Notes under the pieces: model-generated
Told to the model about the DNA's origin: nothing
Seen by the model: only the letters and a program-made list of their open reading frames with translations
Databases searched by the model: none
NCBI GenBank assembly: GCA_024207135.1
Contig: CP042428.1
Span: 2,852,001 to 2,916,000, forward strand
Length of the DNA stretch: 64,000 nt
Reading direction: 5' to 3'
Origin: Arthrobacter sp. C2
Lineage (GTDB): Bacteria; Actinomycetota; Actinomycetes; Actinomycetales; Micrococcaceae
Shown: positions 8,257 to 17,452 of the stretch, piece by piece
How positions within the stretch are numbered: the stretch's first letter is position 1
Layout: each line of letters opens with the position of its first letter
Program-made: the position numbers and the translations under genes

Positions 8257-8477
8257 GACCGAAAAAGAGCCCGGGCTTCACCCCGGGTGTGAACCACTCA
8301 ACGAGCTCGGGTTCATCCTCGCTTTTGGGTCAGATCCTCGTCAACAGCAGGCTCTCGGCTCACGCACGCCGCCGCGGCCCCACCCCTCAAAGCAGGATGA
8401 GGGGAAATCGAGCTTTCCTTTTGAGGCGACGTATCCGGCCGCGCCGAGGGTTTTGTGAGTCGACCCGTCCTTCCTCG

Positions 8478-8506
8478 TTGACAGCTATTGATACACCAGA
8501 TAGTGT
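8478..8506 (+). promoter_or_regulatory. sigma-70-type promoter
   Basis: TTGACA (8478-8483) is followed after exactly 17 bases by TAGTGT (8501-8506). The -35 is a perfect consensus; the -10 matches in three positions. The next plus-strand gene (BCCT carrier) begins about 490 bases downstream, so this would give a very long leader. Confidence 0.5.
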
Positions 8507-8511
8507 CCGAT

Positions 8512-8524
8512 GGTATGACATACC
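8512..8524. promoter_or_regulatory. palindromic operator next to the promoter
   Basis: GGTATG-A-CATACC is a perfect 6-1-6 dyad that begins five bases after the -10 box at 8501-8506, where a bound repressor would block transcription. The GTAT...ATAC half-sites resemble those of FadR/VanR-type GntR regulators. The cognate protein is not identified. Confidence 0.45.
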
Positions 8525-8994
8525 TCACTCTACCTGCATCCCGCCGCCGTGCGCGTGGCCATGCTTCTAGAGTCGAGGCTTCAGCCGTCCTCCGCAATCT
8601 GACGAAGTCCTTTCCCTCGTTCCCTACGGTGGGATATGCAAATGACTCGTGGTCGCCAGCAGCAATCGGCTGGTGGGGTGGCGAACCGTAAACGGTTGCC
8701 CCCTGAAGCAGGAACCGGGTCTGTCCAGGCGGCTGATCCAGCCGATATTGGATCCTCACGTAGTTCGAACCATTCCTGCTGTTTACTTCCCCGCATCCCT
8801 TGAATTGCGGGGTGCCACCCATGCCGACATCTCGGCGTCAGGTATTGGGCATGCGTTTTTCGCTACGGCGATTTAGCTTACGTTAAACCCTTCCTAACTT
8901 TCCTGCACCAACTGGGCTCATTTTGCTGTGCACTCGAGGCTCCGCTGCTCCTAGCAATGCTTCGATTCGAGGCCCCAGAGAGGACCCCATTTCG
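8525..8994 (+). other. 470-base stretch without a recognisable gene
   Basis: Between the dyad at 8512-8524 and the BCCT start there is no convincing coding sequence on either strand. Short open frames are present but have mixed codon use and no SD. The base composition is visibly lower in GC than the flanking dehydrogenase gene. It could be a long leader, the remains of a lost gene, or the edge of an acquired segment. Confidence 0.5.
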
Positions 8995-11034
8995 ATGACG
9001 TTCAAACCCAGTAAACCCGAACAAGAGCAGAGCAGTTCACGCCGGAATCAAACCTTGCTCGACAACGAGCGCGCAAATCAGCGGAAGGGACCCGGACGTC
9101 TGAATCGCAGACTTCTTGCTTATCCACACAACAGGCACCCTGTCCTGGTTCCGGGCATCGCCATTGATGAGCAACGTCGGCGCTATAAGGTAGACAAGCT
9201 CGTTTTCGCGATTGCCGGTTCGTTGACGACGGCGTTCGTTGTCTGGGGCATTTGGTCCCCTACGAGTGTCGCTTCCGTAGCCGAGACGGCTTTTAACTGG
9301 TCCACCAATAACCTCGGCTGGATGTTCAACACCGTAGCCATCGTTGTGCTCATCGCATTGGTCGGCATGGCTTTATCTCCCTACGGGAAGATTCCGCTCG
9401 GCAAGGACCACGAGAAACCCGAATTCAGCACCTTCTCCTGGACAGCAATGCTTTTTGCTGCCGGTCTTGGTGTGGCGGTACTTTTCTGGGGTCCTGCAGA
9501 ACCTCTCACGTATTTCATCTCTCCGCCGCCGTTGACCAGCCAGCCGGAGTCCGTCGAGGCTATGCATCGAGCCTTTGCACAGACCTACTACCATTGGGGC
9601 TTCCACGCGTGGGCGGTCTACGCGCTTGTGGGCGGGGCAGTGGCTTACGCCGCATACCGCCGTGGTCGCACCCTGCTCATCTCCTCGATTTTTCGGGCTC
9701 TCTTCGGACAGCGGCTCACAGAAGGCATCGCTGGCAAGCTGGTGGATGTCTTCGCCATCGTTGCCACACTCTTCGGCACCGCTGCCGCCCTTGGCATCGC
9801 TGCAATGCAGATCGGTACCGGGGTGAGCATTGTGTCCGGGACCGGTGAGGCCACGAACACGACACTCGTCGTAATTATCGCCATCCTCACGATTGGTTTT
9901 GTAGTTTCGGCCGTGTCGGGCGTTTCGCGCGGCATCCGGTATCTGTCCAGCATCAACATCCTGTTAACGATTGCTTTGATGTTGATCGTCCTTTTCTTGG
10001 GTCCCACGTTGTTTCTCATGAACCTGTTGCCCTCGGCGATCATGGAGTATCTCGGCTCCATGTTCGAACTAATGGGCAGGTCCCTCTCATGGGGTTCCGA
10101 GACGCAAGAATTCCAGTCGATATGGACGGTGTATTACTGGGCGTGGTGGATCTCGTGGTCGCCGTTCGTCGGCATCTTCATCGCTCGAATTTCGCGTGGC
10201 CGAAGTATCAGGCAATTCGTTCTCGGCACCATTCTGATTCCTTCGTCCTTGATCTTCGTTGCCTATGGAATTATGGGCGGCACATCGATTTGGATGTACC
10301 GCCAGGACCTGCCGGGGTTCTCTGCGGACATGGCTGCGCCCGAGGTGCTCTTCGCACTGATAGACAACTTGCCGTACGTTGAATGGCTACCGTATGTCGT
10401 ACTGGTGGTGCTCGCGATCTTCTTCATCACGGCCGCTGACTCAGCTTCGGTCGTGATGGGCATGCTCACCACGCAGGGCGATCAAAATCCTCGCCGCGGG
10501 GTGATCGTCTTTTGGGGACTCGTGATGAGTGGAATCGCTATCGTCATGTTGCTACTCGGCGACGCGATGGCGCTTACCGGACTGCAACAACTCGTTATCA
10601 TTACGGCGGTCCCGTTCTCTCTGATACTGATCCTGATCTTGATCGCGTGGTTCCGGGAACTTCGCACCGATCCCATGGCGCTGCGTATCCGGTATACCCA
10701 AAGTGCGTTGAATAATGCGGTAACCGACGGTGTCGAACGTTTCGGTGACGACTTCGCCCTCAAAGTTGGCAAAGCGAAGAACGGAAGTGGCGCCGGCGCC
10801 GAGGTGGATTCATTACACGAGGCCTATACCCAGTGGTATCAGCGCACCAACGAGGACGGCGAACCGGTCGGATACAACTTCGAAACCGGAGAATGGGCTG
10901 ACGGATACGACCCGGAGTCTGTCGAAAGTCCATCGACCAAGAGTGACCAGGTCTTTGAAGATCCTAGTGAACCGACTATTGAGCCGCCCCCTGCCCCGCT
11001 AGAGGAGCAAGAACCTCAACACTTGCGATCATGA
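8995..11034 (+). CDS. BCCT-family transporter (choline / choline sulfate / betaine)
   Basis: Secondary carrier of the betaine-choline-carnitine family, 679 residues, with 12 predicted membrane segments from about residue 75 to 580. Diagnostic segments are AAGLGVAVLFWGPAEPLTYF in the third membrane helix region and the conserved tryptophan box WTVYYWAWWISWSPFVG followed by FIARISRGR. A hydrophilic N terminus of about 70 residues and an acidic, proline-rich cytoplasmic tail of about 110 residues flank the core; tails of this kind respond to osmotic state in BetP/BetT. The start is the ATG behind GAGAGGA (8978-8984). Downstream genes for choline sulfate breakdown make choline, choline-O-sulfate or betaine the likely cargo. 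More A/T-ending codons than in most of the window. Confidence 0.88.
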   Translation: MTFKPSKPEQEQSSSRRNQTLLDNERANQRKGPGRLNRRLLAYPHNRHPVLVPGIAIDEQRRRYKVDKLVFAIAGSLTTAFVVWGIWSPTSVASVAETAFNWSTNNLGWMFNTVAIVVLIALVGMALSPYGKIPLGKDHEKPEFSTFSWTAMLFAAGLGVAVLFWGPAEPLTYFISPPPLTSQPESVEAMHRAFAQTYYHWGFHAWAVYALVGGAVAYAAYRRGRTLLISSIFRALFGQRLTEGIAGKLVDVFAIVATLFGTAAALGIAAMQIGTGVSIVSGTGEATNTTLVVIIAILTIGFVVSAVSGVSRGIRYLSSINILLTIALMLIVLFLGPTLFLMNLLPSAIMEYLGSMFELMGRSLSWGSETQEFQSIWTVYYWAWWISWSPFVGIFIARISRGRSIRQFVLGTILIPSSLIFVAYGIMGGTSIWMYRQDLPGFSADMAAPEVLFALIDNLPYVEWLPYVVLVVLAIFFITAADSASVVMGMLTTQGDQNPRRGVIVFWGLVMSGIAIVMLLLGDAMALTGLQQLVIITAVPFSLILILILIAWFRELRTDPMALRIRYTQSALNNAVTDGVERFGDDFALKVGKAKNGSGAGAEVDSLHEAYTQWYQRTNEDGEPVGYNFETGEWADGYDPESVESPSTKSDQVFEDPSEPTIEPPPAPLEEQEPQHLRS

Positions 11035-11336
11035 CCCCGAAGGGGTTCCCGCACCGGCCCGTGCGGGGAGAGCTCCAAGCCCCTCAGCGGGTGGAAATAT
11101 CGACGAGCGGCGTATCTGCTGCAACTCCTGTGCGGGCTATCACCAGAAGTACATTCGCTGGCGAATGCACACTTCACCATACGGCCTCTGATGCGGATGG
11201 CCGTTACCACTCAGGCCGCCAGGCCTATGCCAGATAGTGCCGTGTGGCTGCGAGGGAAGCGGACGACTCGGTCCGTAACCTCGCCGGCAACCCTGCACTG
11301 CAATTTTCCCACTCACCCTAATCGAAAGGACCCATC
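11035..11336. other. 302-base intergenic region, BCCT gene to sulfatase
   Basis: No gene is seen. It contains a weak hairpin just after the BCCT stop (CCCGCAC 11048-11054 with GTGCGGG 11061-11067), the dyad at 11149-11170 described separately, and GAAAGGA as ribosome binding site for the sulfatase about seven bases before its ATG. Confidence 0.6.
11149..11170. promoter_or_regulatory. 22-bp dyad upstream of the sulfatase gene
   Basis: CATTCGC-TG-GCGAATG is a perfect 7-2-7 inverted repeat (11152-11167), and the symmetry extends to GT/AC at the outer ends with one mismatch. Size and form suit a TetR-type repressor such as BetI. No BetI gene lies in the window, so the partner is unknown. Confidence 0.45.
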
Positions 11337-12872
11337 ATGACTCAGAAACGACCTAACATCGTGGTCATCCAAGCCGACCAGATGGCGGCCCAAGCGCTGG
11401 GTGCATACGGTGACAAGGCCGCTAAGACCCCGAACATCGACGCATTGGCCGAAAATGGCGCGGTGTTTGAACGGGCCTACTGCAATACCCCGTTGTGCGC
11501 GCCGTCTCGCGCATCGATGATGGAAGGCAGGCTACCTTCCGAAAGCGAATGCTACGACAACGGTGATGACTTTGCCGCTTCTTCGCCAACTTTTGCGCAT
11601 CGCCTGAGAGCAGTCGGTTACCACACCGCTTTGATCGGCCGAATGCACTTCATCGGCCCCGATCAGCAGCACGGGTTTGAAGAACGGCTGACGACCGATG
11701 TCTATCCTGCGGGCCTTGACATGGTGCCAGACTGGACCCTGCCGCTGGACCGCCGTCTGCAGTGGTACCACGATGCCGATGCTGTATTCAACGCCGGGGT
11801 TTCGAAGGCGACGGTGCAACAGGATTTTGACGAAGAAGTCGGGTTCCGTGCGCTGCGTCACCTGAACGACCGGGTGCGTGCAAATCAAGCCGCGGGTGAG
11901 GACCTGCCCTTCCTCATGGTGGCCTCATTCATCCACCCGCACGATCCGTACGAACCACCGCGCGAGCACTGGGACCGTTTCGAGGGTGAGATGATCCCCG
12001 ATCCCAAATACCCCGCAATACCGCCGGCTGCCCAGGATCCGCACACCCATCGGCTACGAGCAATGAGTGGGTTCGATAAGCGTGATCCAAGCATCGACCA
12101 AGTTCGCCGGGCCCGCCGAGCGTACTACGCGGCGGTCAGCTACATTGATGACCACATCGGTCGGATCCACGAGCGGCTCAAGCAGCTGGGCCTGGCCGAC
12201 AACACCGTGATCCTGGTGACCAGCGACCATGGGGACATGCTCGGGGAAAAGGGGCTGTGGTTCAAGATGTCACCCTACGAGCAATCGTCCCGGGTCCCCC
12301 TGATCATGCATGGCGCGGAGAACCTAGTGTCCAAGGGGCGATTCGCGAATCCAGTGTGCCTTCTTGATTTAATGCCGACGCTGGTCGAATTGGCCGGGGC
12401 ACCAGAGGCAAAGGCCACAGGCATCTCTCTTCTGGAATCCATCCGCCGTGAGCTCTCGGGCACTGTCGCTCCCGAAGACCGAGACATCATGATTGAATAT
12501 CTGGCCGAGGGCACGTATCGACCTCAGATCACAGTGGTTCGCGGTCGGTTCAAATTCGTTGTTTGCCCCGGCGATCCGGATCAGTTGTTCGATTTGGATG
12601 AGGACCCGGACGAATTGCAGAACCGGGCCATGGATCACGCTTACGCGGATGTGGTCGCACAGCTGCACCAAACCCTTGCAGCCCAATACGACCTTGCCGC
12701 GCTGGAATCCGGGGTCTTGGCCAGCCAGTCCAGACGGCAGCTGGTGGCCGAGGCTCTCCAGCAGGGGCGGGCACAGCACTGGGACTTCGAACCCCGGCCC
12801 GAGCAACGGTACGTCCGCGGTGACTTCTGGAACGCTCTTGGTTATGGCACGATTTCCGATCTGTCCGTTTGA
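11337..12872 (+). CDS. betC: choline-sulfatase
   Basis: Type I sulfatase of 511 residues that hydrolyses choline-O-sulfate to choline and sulfate. The sulfatase signature is NTPLCAPSRASMMEGRLP with Cys54 in the C-x-P-S-R core that must be oxidised to formylglycine; metal-site residues appear as Asp14 in IQADQ and in the TSDHGDMLGE segment. The C-terminal RYVRGDFWNALGY-type end is characteristic of the BetC subgroup. Neighbours are a BCCT carrier, an aldehyde dehydrogenase, choline oxidase and a formylglycine-generating enzyme, which together support choline sulfate as substrate. No signal peptide, so the enzyme is cytoplasmic, as in rhizobial BetC. Confidence 0.92.
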   Translation: MTQKRPNIVVIQADQMAAQALGAYGDKAAKTPNIDALAENGAVFERAYCNTPLCAPSRASMMEGRLPSESECYDNGDDFAASSPTFAHRLRAVGYHTALIGRMHFIGPDQQHGFEERLTTDVYPAGLDMVPDWTLPLDRRLQWYHDADAVFNAGVSKATVQQDFDEEVGFRALRHLNDRVRANQAAGEDLPFLMVASFIHPHDPYEPPREHWDRFEGEMIPDPKYPAIPPAAQDPHTHRLRAMSGFDKRDPSIDQVRRARRAYYAAVSYIDDHIGRIHERLKQLGLADNTVILVTSDHGDMLGEKGLWFKMSPYEQSSRVPLIMHGAENLVSKGRFANPVCLLDLMPTLVELAGAPEAKATGISLLESIRRELSGTVAPEDRDIMIEYLAEGTYRPQITVVRGRFKFVVCPGDPDQLFDLDEDPDELQNRAMDHAYADVVAQLHQTLAAQYDLAALESGVLASQSRRQLVAEALQQGRAQHWDFEPRPEQRYVRGDFWNALGYGTISDLSV

Positions 12873-13123
12873 CCCGGCGACGGCGCAGATTCGGTGTCAT
12901 TCACCCGCGCTAGGGAGTGGATGGCGAAACCCGGACATATGCAGGCCGTAGATCACAGTGTCAGACGCTCGCGCAGGCACGTTCCTGCAGCGCGTACTGG
13001 ACCTTCCGAAATTACCCTTTACACCCATAAGCCCAGTCGATTCCAAGGACCCAAAGTTTCGATAAGAGGCAGAGTCAGCCTTCTACACATCGCACAAGCG
13101 ATTTCAACATGGAAAGAGGTCAC

Positions 13124-14668
13124 ATGAGCCTTCCGCAGAATACCAATCAACTACTACACAGCGGTTCCAGCCTGTTTATCGACGGCCGCTTCCGGTCCGC
13201 CGATACGGGCCGGACCCGGGAGATCACCTGCCCGGGCACCGGCGAGCACGTCGCCACCGTCTCCGAGGGAACCGGCGCCGACTCCGAACGCGCCATCGCC
13301 GCGGCCCGCGCCTCCTTCGACTCCGGGGTGTGGACCTCGGTCCCGGCCCCCCAACGCGGGGACTTCCTGCTGAGGGTCGCGGCCCGGCTGCTGGAACGCC
13401 AGGAGGAATTCGCCCGCGCCGAGGCCCTGGACACCGGCAAGCGCATGTACGAGGCACGCCTGGACATCCAGGACATCGCCGACAGCTTCAGCTACTTCGG
13501 CAAGCTCTCCGGCCAGGAACCGGGCCGGGTCGTCGACGCCGGGGACGCCAACGTGGTCTCGCGGATCGTCTACGAACCGGTCGGCGTGGTCTCCATGATC
13601 ACCCCGTGGAACTACCCGCTGCTGCAGGCCGCCTGGAAGATCGCCCCGGCCCTGGCCGCCGGCTGCTCCTTCATCCTCAAGCCCGCCGAGCTGACCCCCT
13701 CCACGGCCATCTTGATGATGGACGTCCTGCAGGAACTGGGCCTGCCGGCCGGGGTGGCGAACCTGGTCACCGGGGCGGGGTCCGCGGTCGGCCCGGCCCT
13801 GTCCGCGCACCGCGACGTGGACATGGTCTCCTTCACCGGGGGACTGGCCACCGGGCGGGTCATCGCCGCCGCGGCGGCCGGCACCGTGAAAAAGGTCGCC
13901 CTGGAACTGGGCGGCAAGAACCCCAACGTGATCTTCGCCGACGCCGACTTCGACGCCGCGGTGGACAATGCCCTCAACGGCGCCTTCGTGCACTCCGGGC
14001 AGGTCTGTTCCGCCGGGGCCCGGCTGGTGGTGGAGGAATCCATCGCCGAGGCCTTCGTCGACGAACTGGTCCGCCGCGCCCGGCTGATCCGCCTGGGCGG
14101 ACCCTTTGACGAGAACGCGGAGACCGGTCCGCTGATCTCCGCCGAGCACCTGGCCAAGGTCGACGCCTACGTGCAGGCCGGCATCGCCGAGGGCGCACGC
14201 CTGCGCTGCGGCGGCCGGAAGGCCACCAACCAGGACGGCAAGGACCTGGAATCCGGGCACTTCTACCTGCCCACGATCCTGGATCGGGTCACCGGGAGCA
14301 TGTCGGTGGCCCGGGAGGAAGCCTTCGGCCCGACCGTCACCGTGGAAACCTTCACCACCGAGGCCCAGGCCGTGGCCATCGGCAACGACACCGACTACGG
14401 GCTGGCCGGGGCCGTATGGACCCGGGACGCCGGGCGGGCCCAGCGCGTGGCCGGGGCGCTGCGCCACGGCACCGTGTGGATCAACGACTTCCACCCGTAC
14501 CTGCCGCAGGCCGAATGGGGCGGCTTCGGCCAATCCGGGGTGGGCCGCGAGCTGGGCCCCACGGGCCTGGCCGAGTACCAGGAAGCCAAGCACATCTACC
14601 AGAACCTCGACCCGCAGGTCACCGGCTGGTTCGAGGACCAGGCACAGGCACAGGACAAGGACAGCTAG
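13124..14668 (+). CDS. betB: betaine-aldehyde dehydrogenase
   Basis: NAD(P)-dependent aldehyde dehydrogenase of 514 residues, expected to oxidise betaine aldehyde to glycine betaine. Catalytic Cys295 lies in HSGQVCSAGAR and the general base Glu261 in VALELGGKNP; the cofactor segment is SFTGGLATG (237-244). The ATG at 13124 follows AGAGG at a five-base distance; an in-frame ATG five codons earlier has no SD. The next gene, choline oxidase, begins two bases after the stop. Substrate assignment rests on context, since choline oxidase already performs both oxidation steps. Confidence 0.88.
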   Translation: MSLPQNTNQLLHSGSSLFIDGRFRSADTGRTREITCPGTGEHVATVSEGTGADSERAIAAARASFDSGVWTSVPAPQRGDFLLRVAARLLERQEEFARAEALDTGKRMYEARLDIQDIADSFSYFGKLSGQEPGRVVDAGDANVVSRIVYEPVGVVSMITPWNYPLLQAAWKIAPALAAGCSFILKPAELTPSTAILMMDVLQELGLPAGVANLVTGAGSAVGPALSAHRDVDMVSFTGGLATGRVIAAAAAGTVKKVALELGGKNPNVIFADADFDAAVDNALNGAFVHSGQVCSAGARLVVEESIAEAFVDELVRRARLIRLGGPFDENAETGPLISAEHLAKVDAYVQAGIAEGARLRCGGRKATNQDGKDLESGHFYLPTILDRVTGSMSVAREEAFGPTVTVETFTTEAQAVAIGNDTDYGLAGAVWTRDAGRAQRVAGALRHGTVWINDFHPYLPQAEWGGFGQSGVGRELGPTGLAEYQEAKHIYQNLDPQVTGWFEDQAQAQDKDS

Positions 14669-14670
14669 GG

Positions 14671-16275
14671 ATGGAGAACCTGAACGTGGGCACCGAGAAC
14701 GCACCAACCCCCCAGACCGCATTCGACTACCTCGTCGTCGGCGGCGGCTCCGCCGGGGCCGCGGTCGCGGCCCGGCTCTCGGAGGACCCGTCCGTCACGG
14801 TCGCGCTGATCGAGGCCGGCCCCGATGACCGGGGCGTCACCGAGGTGCTGCAGCTGGACCGCTGGATGGAACTGCTGGAATCCGGGTACGACTGGGACTA
14901 CCCGATCGAGGAGCAGGAAAACGGCAACTCGTTCATGCGCCACTCCCGGGCCAAGGTCATGGGCGGGTGCTCGAGCCACAACTCCTGCATCGCGTTCTGG
15001 GCCCCGGCCGAGGACCTGGACGCCTGGGAGACCGAGCACGGGGCGACCGGCTGGAACGCCGAGATGGCCTTCCGGCTCTACAAGCAGCTGGAAACCAACG
15101 AGAACGCCGGCCCGGAGGCCCCGCACCACGGGGATGCCGGCCCGGTGAAGCTGATGAACGTGCCCCCGAACGACCCCTGCGGCGTCGCGGTGCTTGATGC
15201 CTGCGAACAGGCCGGGATCCCGCGGGCCAGGTTCAACAACAATCAGACGGTGCTCAACGGGGCGAACTTCTTCCAGATCAACCGGCTGGAGGACGGCACC
15301 CGGTCCTCCTCCTCGGTCTCCTACATCCACCCGATCGCGCAGCGGGAAAACTTCACGCTGCTCACCGGGCTGCAGGCCAGCAGGCTCTCCTTCGACGAGG
15401 ACCGCAGGTGCACCGGCGTGTTCGCGGTCGAGGGCGCCTTCGGGCGCACCATCCACTACTCGGCCCGCCGCGAGGTCGTCGTCTCGGCCGGTGCCATCGA
15501 CTCACCGAAGCTGCTGATGCTCTCGGGCATCGGCCCGGCCGGCCACCTGGCCGAGCACGGCATCGAGGTGCTGGCAGACTCCCCGGGCGTGGGGTCGAAC
15601 CTGCAGGACCACCCCGAGGGCGTGATCCAGTGGGAAGCCAAGCAGCCCATGGTCACCGAATCCACCCAGTGGTGGGAGATCGGGATCTTCACCCACACCG
15701 TGGAGGGGCTGGACCGCCCCGATTTGATGATGCACTACGGCTCGGTGCCCTTCGACATGCACACCCTGCGCCAGGGCTACCCAACCTCGGATAACGCCTT
15801 CTGCCTGACGCCCAACGTGACCCGGGCCAAGTCCCGCGGCACGGTGCGGCTGCGCAGCCGCGATTTCCGCGACAAGCCGCGGGTCGACCCGCGCTACTTC
15901 ACCGATGAGCAGGGCCACGACATGGAGGTGATGGTCGCCGGAATCCGCAAGGCCCGCAAGATCATCGCCCAGCCGGCCATGGCCGCATGGGCAGGAACCG
16001 AGCTGTACCCGGGGGCGGAGGTGCAGTCCGACGAGCAAATCGCCGACTACATCAAACGCACCCACAACACCGTGTACCACCCGGCAGGGTCGGTGCGCAT
16101 GGGCGCGGAAACCGACGAGATGTCCCCGCTGGATCCGCAGCTGCGGGTCAAGGGCGTCTCCGGGCTGCGCGTGGCCGACGCCTCGGTGATGCCGGCACTG
16201 GTGACGGTGAACCCGAACATCACGGTGATGATGATCGGCGAACGCTGCGCCGAACTGATCCGCGAATCCCGGTAG
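14671..16275 (+). CDS. codA: choline oxidase (GMC flavoprotein)
   Basis: FAD-dependent oxidase that converts choline to betaine aldehyde and on to glycine betaine, using O2 and releasing H2O2. The 534-residue product is very close throughout to the Arthrobacter globiformis enzyme as I remember it, with a constant offset of four residues: FAD-linking His103 in GGCSSHNSC (His99), Ser105 (Ser101), Glu316 in LQDHPEG (Glu312), Val468 and His470 in NTVYHP (Val464, His466) and Asn514 in TVNPN (Asn510). All active-site residues are therefore kept. The dinucleotide motif VVGGGSAGAAVAARL is at 22-36. This is an oxidase, not the membrane-linked BetA dehydrogenase, although annotators often label it BetA. 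It is cotranscribed with betB. Confidence 0.93.
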   Translation: MENLNVGTENAPTPQTAFDYLVVGGGSAGAAVAARLSEDPSVTVALIEAGPDDRGVTEVLQLDRWMELLESGYDWDYPIEEQENGNSFMRHSRAKVMGGCSSHNSCIAFWAPAEDLDAWETEHGATGWNAEMAFRLYKQLETNENAGPEAPHHGDAGPVKLMNVPPNDPCGVAVLDACEQAGIPRARFNNNQTVLNGANFFQINRLEDGTRSSSSVSYIHPIAQRENFTLLTGLQASRLSFDEDRRCTGVFAVEGAFGRTIHYSARREVVVSAGAIDSPKLLMLSGIGPAGHLAEHGIEVLADSPGVGSNLQDHPEGVIQWEAKQPMVTESTQWWEIGIFTHTVEGLDRPDLMMHYGSVPFDMHTLRQGYPTSDNAFCLTPNVTRAKSRGTVRLRSRDFRDKPRVDPRYFTDEQGHDMEVMVAGIRKARKIIAQPAMAAWAGTELYPGAEVQSDEQIADYIKRTHNTVYHPAGSVRMGAETDEMSPLDPQLRVKGVSGLRVADASVMPALVTVNPNITVMMIGERCAELIRESR

Positions 16276-16276
16276 T

Positions 16277-16317
16277 CTGCGTTCGCTGGTAGTCCGCCCG
16301 ACCACCAGCGAACGCAG
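16277..16317 (+). terminator. 14-bp hairpin after codA
   Basis: CTGCGTTCGCTGGT (16277-16290) pairs perfectly with ACCAGCGAACGCAG (16304-16317), one base after the codA stop. There is no T-run, so it may terminate inefficiently or stabilise the betB-codA message. Confidence 0.6.
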
Positions 16318-16350
16318 CGCCACGCACCGCTTTGGAATTCCGTGAGGATA

Positions 16351-16364
16351 GTTTCGTGTGAAAC
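16351..16364. promoter_or_regulatory. short dyad upstream of the FGE gene
   Basis: GTTTC-GTGT-GAAAC is a perfect 5-4-5 inverted repeat about 120 bases before the formylglycine-generating enzyme gene. It could be an operator; the evidence is symmetry and location only. Confidence 0.3.
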
Positions 16365-16483
16365 GTATTCTGCTTGGGATCTTGCCTTCCGGTAAGCGGT
16401 GCAACAACGCAACTTCCCAGACAACCCGACGTCGGCAGACGTGCCCCCCTCTGCATGGACAATCTGAAAAGGACCCCACACCT

Positions 16484-17452
16484 ATGCACGCTTCCAAGGA
16501 AACACAAGCAAAGAGTTGCTGTTCCCCAATACGCCTTGGAACAACAGTTAAGGCTTTTGATCCACATATGCCTTCGGCGGAGCGTGATTCGTCAGAGAAT
16601 CTGCATGTCGATGTCCAGGTCAATGGAGGTCACTTCAAAATGGGTGATGCCTTCAACGAGGGATATGAGGCTGACGGTGAAGTTCCTGTCCATGAGATTT
16701 CGCTGGATCACTACCGGATCGATGCAACCACGGTAACGAACAAAATGTTCGCTGTGTTCGTAAACGACACCGGGTATCGAACCGAGGCTCAAATTTATGG
16801 CACGTCCGCGGTGTTCCACCTCCTGGCTACTGCAACGCGAAATGAAATAGTCGGCCCTATCGCGGGATCTCCGTGGTGGTTGAACGTTCGCGGCGCCCAG
16901 TGGATGAATCCCACCGGCTCGGGATCCACTTGGGAGGAAATACCTGATCATCCAGTGGTTCATGTCTCCCACAACGATGCTCTTGCCTACTGCCAATGGT
17001 CGAAGCGACGCCTCCCCACCGAAGCCGAATGGGAATACGCGGCCCGCGGAGGACTGGACCAAAAGCGCTATGCATGGGGCAATGACCTAGAACCGCACGG
17101 GCAACATCTCTGCAACATCTGGCAAGGAACCTTTCCAACGGTGGATTCCGCTAACGATGGTCATAGGGGCACGGCACCGGTTCGGTCTTTTGCCCCCAAT
17201 GGATACGGGCTTTACGAGGTTGCAGGGAACGTATGGGAATGGTGCGCCGACTGGTTTCTGCCCAAGTACTATCTGAACTCACCGCGACATGATCCAAAGG
17301 GGCCCACTGTCGGGGCCGGACGCGTCATGCGCGGGGGGTCGTACCTATGCCACGAATCATATTGCAACCGGTATCGCGTCGCTGCCCGTACTTCAAATAC
17401 GCCTGATTCCTCCAGCGGAAACTGCGGCTTTAGGACTGTTGCGCTGTCATAA
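16484..17452 (+). CDS. formylglycine-generating enzyme (sulfatase maturation)
   Basis: Aerobic, copper-dependent oxidase that turns the C-x-P-x-R cysteine of type I sulfatases into formylglycine. The 322-residue product has the FGE-sulfatase fold: VNGGHFKMGD near 47, RLPTEAEWEYAARGG (176-190), YGLYEVAGNVWEWCADW (241-257) and the C-terminal RVMRGGSYLCHESYCNRYR. The two catalytic cysteines are Cys289 and Cys294, spaced as in the human and mycobacterial enzymes, and the following AARTSNTPDSSSGNCGFR is almost canonical. This separates it from EgtB-type relatives, which lack the cysteine pair. The start is the ATG behind AAAAGGA (16467-16473). It is the last gene of the choline sulfate locus and its obvious client is the sulfatase at 11337. 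Confidence 0.92.
   Translation: MHASKETQAKSCCSPIRLGTTVKAFDPHMPSAERDSSENLHVDVQVNGGHFKMGDAFNEGYEADGEVPVHEISLDHYRIDATTVTNKMFAVFVNDTGYRTEAQIYGTSAVFHLLATATRNEIVGPIAGSPWWLNVRGAQWMNPTGSGSTWEEIPDHPVVHVSHNDALAYCQWSKRRLPTEAEWEYAARGGLDQKRYAWGNDLEPHGQHLCNIWQGTFPTVDSANDGHRGTAPVRSFAPNGYGLYEVAGNVWEWCADWFLPKYYLNSPRHDPKGPTVGAGRVMRGGSYLCHESYCNRYRVAARTSNTPDSSSGNCGFRTVALS

Noticed and set aside
14671-16275. BetA-type choline dehydrogenase
   Set aside because: All choline oxidase active-site residues align with a constant offset to the Arthrobacter enzyme, including the FAD-linking histidine.
16484-17452. EgtB (ergothioneine synthase) instead of FGE
   Set aside because: The Cys289/Cys294 pair in SYLCHESYC and the following TSNTPDSS are FGE features; no DinB-like N-terminal domain and no egt genes nearby.
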